Assembly: GCA_963802915.1 (NCBI GenBank)
Contig: CAWDKQ010000012.1
Coordinates: forward strand, 248,001 to 312,000
Origin: JAICMB01 sp963802915
Lineage (GTDB): Bacteria; Acidobacteriota; Terriglobia; Bryobacterales; Bryobacteraceae
Direction of reading: 5' to 3'
DNA length: 64,000 nucleotides
This document shows positions 60,444 through 64,000 of the stretch, one piece after another. The notes beneath the pieces are model-generated. The model was not told the origin of the DNA. It was given only the letters and a program-made list of their open reading frames with translations, and ran no database searches. The stretch's first letter is position 1; each line of letters starts with the position of its first letter. The position numbers were made by a program, and so were the translations under genes.

Positions 60444-61661
60444 TTAATAGGCCACTTCTGACGCGGACATGGCGGGATTTACGTTCGACGGCCGGACGCG
60501 CTCGTTCCGGGGGCTCCGCCACTGAACCTGGGGCAAAAACAGTGAAGTATCGATACGTTCATGATACCGGATTGCAATGTTCATAAGCGAATCGAGTAGC
60601 GAATCGGAAAGATAATGCGGCTGTAAGCCGAGATCGATCAGACGGGAGTGCTTCGCGTTGTAATAGTGTTCCTCGGATTCGACGCGCGGCCCCGGAACAT
60701 GCTCAATCTCAACGCTCATGTCCAGTTTCCGGGCCGCGGCCTGGACCATCTTCGCCAATTCCAGCACGGAAAACTGTTCCGTGAACTGGTTGAACACACG
60801 GCATTCTCCCGGTTGGGCAGGATTCAGGCAGGCAATCTCGATACACCGTACCGTATCGCGAATGTCGAGAAATCCGCGGGTCTGCCCGCCTTTTCCGTAC
60901 ACTGTCAAAGGGTGACCGGCGGCAGCCTGCGCGCAGAATCGGTTCAGCACCGTTCCGAAGACGTCGTCGTAGTCGAAACGGTTGATCAGCGCCTCGTCGA
61001 GCGCAACCTCGTCGGTTACAGTTCCGTACACTACGCCTTGATTCAAATCCGTGGCGCGCAGGCCCCAGATCTTGCACGCGAACATCATGTTGTGGCTATC
61101 ATGCACCTTGGAAAGGTGATAGAACGAACCCGGCTGCTTCGGAAAAGGAAGCACGTCCGCGCGGCCGTTGTGCTCGATGCGGATGTAACCCTCTTCGATG
61201 TCGATATTCGGCGTGCCGTACTCGCCCATCGTGCCGAGCTTCACTAAGTGGCATTCGGGACGCAGCTCTTTGATAGCGAACAAAAGGTTCAGTGTTCCAA
61301 CGACATTATTGACCTGCGTGTAGACGGCGTGTTTGCGGTCGATCATGGAATACGGCGCGGAACGCTGCTCGGCGAAGTGAACCACCGCATCCGGCTGGAA
61401 GCTCTGGATCGCACGCGAAAGAAAATCGTAATCGTTCACATCCCCGATAAACTGTTCGATAGTCTTTCCGGTGAGTTCCTGCCAAACACGCAGCCGATCC
61501 GTGAGAGGCTGGATCGGGGTCAGGGTCTGCGCGCCTAATTCGAAATCCCATTGACGGCGGACGAAATTATCGACCACGGACACCGTGTGGCCCTTCGAGG
61601 ATAAGTAGAGCGCCGTGGCCCAGCCACAGTAACCATCACCGCCTAAAACGCAGATTTTCAT
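60444..61661 (-). CDS. sqdB: UDP-sulfoquinovose synthase (SqdB/SQD1-like)
   Basis: About 405 residues. This enzyme converts UDP-glucose and sulfite to UDP-sulfoquinovose, the head-group donor for sulfolipids. The N-terminal NAD-binding GGDGYCGWATALYL (residues 7-20) is diagnostic, as are HFAEQRSAPYSMIDRKHAVYTQVNNVVGTLNLLFAI and LGTMGEYGTPNIDIEEG. The catalytic triad positions T144, Y181 and K185 (YHLSK) fall where the Arabidopsis SQD1 residues 145, 182 and 186 would. No SqdX/SQD2 acceptor gene is obvious in the window; the GT4 at 1800-2876 and the GT39/GT21 enzymes downstream are the available candidates. It heads a four-gene operon. Confidence 0.93.
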   Translation of the reverse strand: MKICVLGGDGYCGWATALYLSSKGHTVSVVDNFVRRQWDFELGAQTLTPIQPLTDRLRVWQELTGKTIEQFIGDVNDYDFLSRAIQSFQPDAVVHFAEQRSAPYSMIDRKHAVYTQVNNVVGTLNLLFAIKELRPECHLVKLGTMGEYGTPNIDIEEGYIRIEHNGRADVLPFPKQPGSFYHLSKVHDSHNMMFACKIWGLRATDLNQGVVYGTVTDEVALDEALINRFDYDDVFGTVLNRFCAQAAAGHPLTVYGKGGQTRGFLDIRDTVRCIEIACLNPAQPGECRVFNQFTEQFSVLELAKMVQAAARKLDMSVEIEHVPGPRVESEEHYYNAKHSRLIDLGLQPHYLSDSLLDSLMNIAIRYHERIDTSLFLPQVQWRSPRNERVRPSNVNPAMSASEVAY

Positions 61662-61775
61662 TAAGTTAGGTTCACCTGATCCTTCCGTTACAGTGTTAGC
61701 ACACCACCACTGGACGACGTGGGGCCTGCTCTTCCATGTTAACCCCTGTTACGGGAAATAGATGCTTGGACGGAG

Positions 61776-62429
61776 CTATTTGTTCTGGATCTCCTTTCGA
61801 ATTCGCATCCAAATTTGGCAATACAGCCACTCCGCGGGTGGATCGGGCTCTTGGATGTGGTCGGGCAGCAGGACCAGGTTTCCCGTCGCCAGAAGAATCT
61901 CACGTACTCGGGGATTCTGCTCCAGCTTGGCTCTCATCGCGCCCACAATGAGACCGTAATGATCGCCCTTATTCTTCGACCGGTACTCGATCCGTCGTCC
62001 CTCAAATGTAACCCAATCGATGCCCATCTTCCGCATATTCTCCTCGCCCGCTGTCCCGGCGTCCTTCGCATCGAAAGCGGTCATCCGCGAGACGTCGGCG
62101 CGTGTATGCGGCCATCGGATCCCCGGTGCTTTGGCGCGTGGATCGTCCGGACCCTCGGGATAAAGCATCATCTGCCAGAATCCCTCCACGCTCGCGTAGC
62201 GTTTGCCTCGAAACGTAAACGGAGTCGCGGCAAAGTTCGACAGTATTCCGAGTTCGTTGCGTTTGGAGACGATCACTTGGCCTGGCTTTGCTGCTTGCGG
62301 GAGGATTTCCCACACGGCTTTCTGGCTTTCCGGGACAGGCGTCCACCAGCGCTCCGGATACGTTCCACCTTTCTGCGCATGCGCCGCGAAGCTGACAAAC
62401 AATAAGAGCGTCGTAACTCGAGATTTCAT
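61776..62429 (-). CDS. exported NADAR-domain-like protein
   Basis: About 217 residues. Residues 1-18 form a short signal peptide (MKSRVTTLLLFVSFAAHA). The mature part resembles the NADAR/YbiA fold: NELGILSNFAATPFTFRGKRYASVEGFWQMM with E82 conserved, and a C-terminal IVGAMRAKLEQNPRVREILLATGNLVLLPD..EWLYCQIWMRI. NADAR proteins hydrolyse N-glycosidic bonds of ADP-ribose or riboflavin-precursor compounds and are normally cytoplasmic; a signal peptide is unusual. Its start codon is only five bases from that of the divergent oxidase gene. Fold assignment is by motif and should be treated as likely rather than certain. Confidence 0.7.
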   Translation of the reverse strand: MKSRVTTLLLFVSFAAHAQKGGTYPERWWTPVPESQKAVWEILPQAAKPGQVIVSKRNELGILSNFAATPFTFRGKRYASVEGFWQMMLYPEGPDDPRAKAPGIRWPHTRADVSRMTAFDAKDAGTAGEENMRKMGIDWVTFEGRRIEYRSKNKGDHYGLIVGAMRAKLEQNPRVREILLATGNLVLLPDHIQEPDPPAEWLYCQIWMRIRKEIQNK

Positions 62430-62434
62430 GGTTT

Positions 62435-63709
62435 ATGGAATCGCCAAACGCAATGTTACACTGTGGCCCATTGAAACAGCCCAACGAAGTATCGAGACGC
62501 TCCATACTGCGGTCGGCCGGAGCGCTGCCCTTAGCCGCGTCGGCGGCGGCTCAGACCCGCTCGAAGTCCGTCGCAGTGGTTGGCGCGGGAGCGTTCGGCG
62601 GTTGGACCGCGCTGCATTTGTTGCGGCGAGGGTATCGGGTAACACTGCTCGACGCATGGGGACCGGGAAACGCGCGCTCCAGTTCGGCGGGCGGTGAGTC
62701 GCGCGTCATTCGCGGCTCTTATGGCGCCAGACAAACCTACACGCAATTGGTCGCTCGCGCGTTGGTGTTGTGGCGTGAGAATCAAGCGAAGTGGAACACA
62801 CGGCTATTGCACGAGACCGGGGCTTTGTTTATGGCGCCGGCCGAAGACGATGCGCAACGGGCTTCGATGCAGGCGCTCCGTGAAGTCGGCCTGCCATACG
62901 ATCACCTGACGGGCCCAGAGGCAGCCAAGCGCTTTCCTCAAATCAATTTCGATGGCCGCGATTCGATGGTCTTCGAGCGCCAGGCCGGTTATCTTACTTC
63001 CCGCCGCGCCTGCGAAGTCGTCATGGAAGGATTTGTCAAAGAGGGCGGACAGTATCGAGGGCTGGCCGCCAAGCCTGGAGCGATCCGTTCAAACGAAATG
63101 TCGGAGCTGCTCCTCTCCGACGGTTCCACGCTTCGCGCGGACCAGTACGTGTTTGCCTGTGGACCTTGGATGGGAAAAGTCTTTCCTGAAGAGATAGGAC
63201 CACTCGTTCGGCCGGCACGCCAGATCGGTTTATTTTTCGGATTGCCGAGCGGCGTCGAAAACCTCCAGGAGACAAAGTGTCCGGTATGGCTGGACGCCGG
63301 TTCTTACTACGGAATTCCGGGGAACGGATACCGCGGGATGAAAATTGTAGGCCATACTCTCGGGGATGAGTACGATCCTGTGCATCCTTGGGATCCCGAC
63401 AACGCGGATCGCGTAGCTCCAACGGACCGATTCGAGGCACCGCGGGAATATCTGGCTTTCCGGTTCCCCGCAATGAAAGGCGCGCCGCTCGTGGAATCTT
63501 TCGTTTGCCAATACGAGAACTCTCCGGATGAGAACTACATTCTGGACCGTCATCCCGGATGTCAGAATGCATGGTTCGCCGGCGGCGGATCGGGCCATGG
63601 ATTCAAAAACTGTCCAGCGGTTGGGGAGTTGATGGCCGATCTCGTGGAGGGGAAGAAAAGCCTTCTGCCCCTATTTGGATTGGCACGGTTTCGCGGCCAA
63701 GGGCAATAA
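62435..63709 (+). CDS. Tat-exported FAD-dependent oxidase, MSOX/MTOX-like
   Basis: About 424 residues; a second ATG at 62453 is equally possible. SRRSILRSAGALPLAASAAA is a twin-arginine signal. The FAD-binding motif is VVGAGAFGGWTALHLLRRGYRVTLLD (G50-x-G-x-x-G55). Later, FVCQYENSPDENYILDRHP places a cysteine (C358) where monomeric sarcosine oxidase and N-methyltryptophan oxidase attach FAD covalently, and GGGSGHGFKNCPAVGE completes the family. It should oxidise an N-methyl amino acid or similar amine with release of hydrogen peroxide, in the periplasm. Substrate unknown. Its 3' end overlaps the convergent gene at 63603 by 107 bases. Confidence 0.88.
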   Translation: MESPNAMLHCGPLKQPNEVSRRSILRSAGALPLAASAAAQTRSKSVAVVGAGAFGGWTALHLLRRGYRVTLLDAWGPGNARSSSAGGESRVIRGSYGARQTYTQLVARALVLWRENQAKWNTRLLHETGALFMAPAEDDAQRASMQALREVGLPYDHLTGPEAAKRFPQINFDGRDSMVFERQAGYLTSRRACEVVMEGFVKEGGQYRGLAAKPGAIRSNEMSELLLSDGSTLRADQYVFACGPWMGKVFPEEIGPLVRPARQIGLFFGLPSGVENLQETKCPVWLDAGSYYGIPGNGYRGMKIVGHTLGDEYDPVHPWDPDNADRVAPTDRFEAPREYLAFRFPAMKGAPLVESFVCQYENSPDENYILDRHPGCQNAWFAGGGSGHGFKNCPAVGELMADLVEGKKSLLPLFGLARFRGQGQ

Positions 63710-64000
63710 GCGTGATGTCTCTGAGTGAGAAGCTCTCCTGATCTCCCCACTCTGCGTCGGGGGATAGAGAAACCACAGTAACGGCCCGCTGACTGGTTCG
63801 CAGCATTTTCCCTACGCGAAATACGCCCTTCTTGAGTCGCTCGCGATGAACTGAAATCAGCGGGAACGCCGCACCAGCCGAAGCAATTGCGGCTTTCATG
63901 GAGTCGATGTCAACCGCATCTGGTATCTTCGGACGCGGTGCATCAAGACGCGCCACCCTGGCCAGGAATTCGTCATTCCGAACGGAGCGCCATCGTTTAA
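63603..64000 (-). CDS. C-terminal part of an unassigned protein entering from beyond the window
   Basis: The frame is open to the window end (preceding residues read RWRSVRNDEFLARVARLDAP), so the true start is outside; the GTG at 63956 is not needed as a start. The segment FPLISVHRERLKKGVFRVGKMLRTSQRAVTVVSLSPDAEWGDQESFSLRDITLIALG resembles a small beta-barrel domain seen in various hypothetical bacterial proteins (HREDLDPDVCFIGRVL-like; pattern memory, not a search). The C-terminal tail (ETVPIQIGAEGFSSPPRDRP) overlaps the convergent oxidase gene. No function is assigned. Confidence 0.5.
   Translation of the reverse strand, partial: KRWRSVRNDEFLARVARLDAPRPKIPDAVDIDSMKAAIASAGAAFPLISVHRERLKKGVFRVGKMLRTSQRAVTVVSLSPDAEWGDQESFSLRDITLIALGRETVPIQIGAEGFSSPPRDRPSTPQPLDSF

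Noticed and set aside
1..64000. tRNA or rRNA genes
   Set aside because: No tRNA T-loop/anticodon pattern or rRNA-like segment was noticed in the gaps, which are nearly all shorter than 200 bases; a covariance search would be needed to be certain.

Overview
The window reads as a chromosomal stretch from an acidobacterium of the Bryobacterales/Solibacter type. The taxonomic cue is the combination of protein families: two long ADOP-type FtsX/MacB permeases (10907-13618, 21977-24589), a VWFA-related secreted protein of the acidobacterial kind (35822-38788), a secreted protein with the Solibacter-type C-terminal domain TIGR03437 (45215-47176), a Planctomycetes-type cytochrome/DUF1549/DUF1553 protein paired with a DUF1501 protein (40552-45218), and many secreted hydrolases. 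This is inferred from family content; no rRNA or tRNA gene was seen. The DNA is moderately GC-rich and gene-dense, with only one gene-free stretch longer than 300 bases (40118-40551).

Layout. 2-2876: a GT39 (ArnT/PMT-like) membrane glycosyltransferase overlapping a GT4 glycosyltransferase. 2954-5465 (minus): a bifunctional homocysteine methyltransferase/MTHFR followed by a TsaC/Sua5-type protein. 5612-8389: a membrane sensor kinase. 8355-10789 (minus): an ABC exporter pair behind a clear promoter with an inverted repeat across its -10 box. 10907-24803: ADOP permease, GH27 alpha-galactosidase, esterase-like protein, YjbR, cyclase/formamidase, OsmC, penicillin-acylase family protein, Amt, second ADOP permease and a DUF2277 protein. 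24856-29646: an extracellular-polysaccharide module (XrtA-type deacetylase, methyltransferase, GT2) followed by a PAS/GAF sensor kinase. 29650-38788: esterase, beta-hydroxyacid dehydrogenase, M3 oligopeptidase, an acyl-activating enzyme fused to PlsC, and the VWFA protein.

38850-40500 holds an IS110-family element whose long upstream noncoding region probably encodes a bridge RNA. It sits directly beside a hairpin-forming dispersed repeat that also occurs at 13638-13701 and, partly, at 2885-2932. 40552-54084 carries the cytochrome/DUF1501 pair, the TIGR03437 protein, a BCP-type peroxiredoxin with an intrinsic terminator, a beta-propeller protein, two tandem TolC-like outer-membrane proteins and MetY.

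54209-61661 is a second envelope-glycan region: a pair of small EamA/SMR transporters resembling ArnE/ArnF, a papain-like C70 protease, and a four-gene minus-strand operon of UDP-sulfoquinovose synthase, AsnB, a second GT39 enzyme and a ceramide-glucosyltransferase/HpnI-like GT21 enzyme. The window ends with an exported NADAR-fold protein, a Tat-exported MSOX-like oxidase, and the C-terminal part of a gene entering from beyond position 64000.

Two themes stand out. One is envelope and glycolipid chemistry, with GT39 paralogues in modules at both ends of the window. The other is transcription: -10-like hexamers lie only a few bases before start codons at several genes, suggesting leaderless or very short-leader transcripts.
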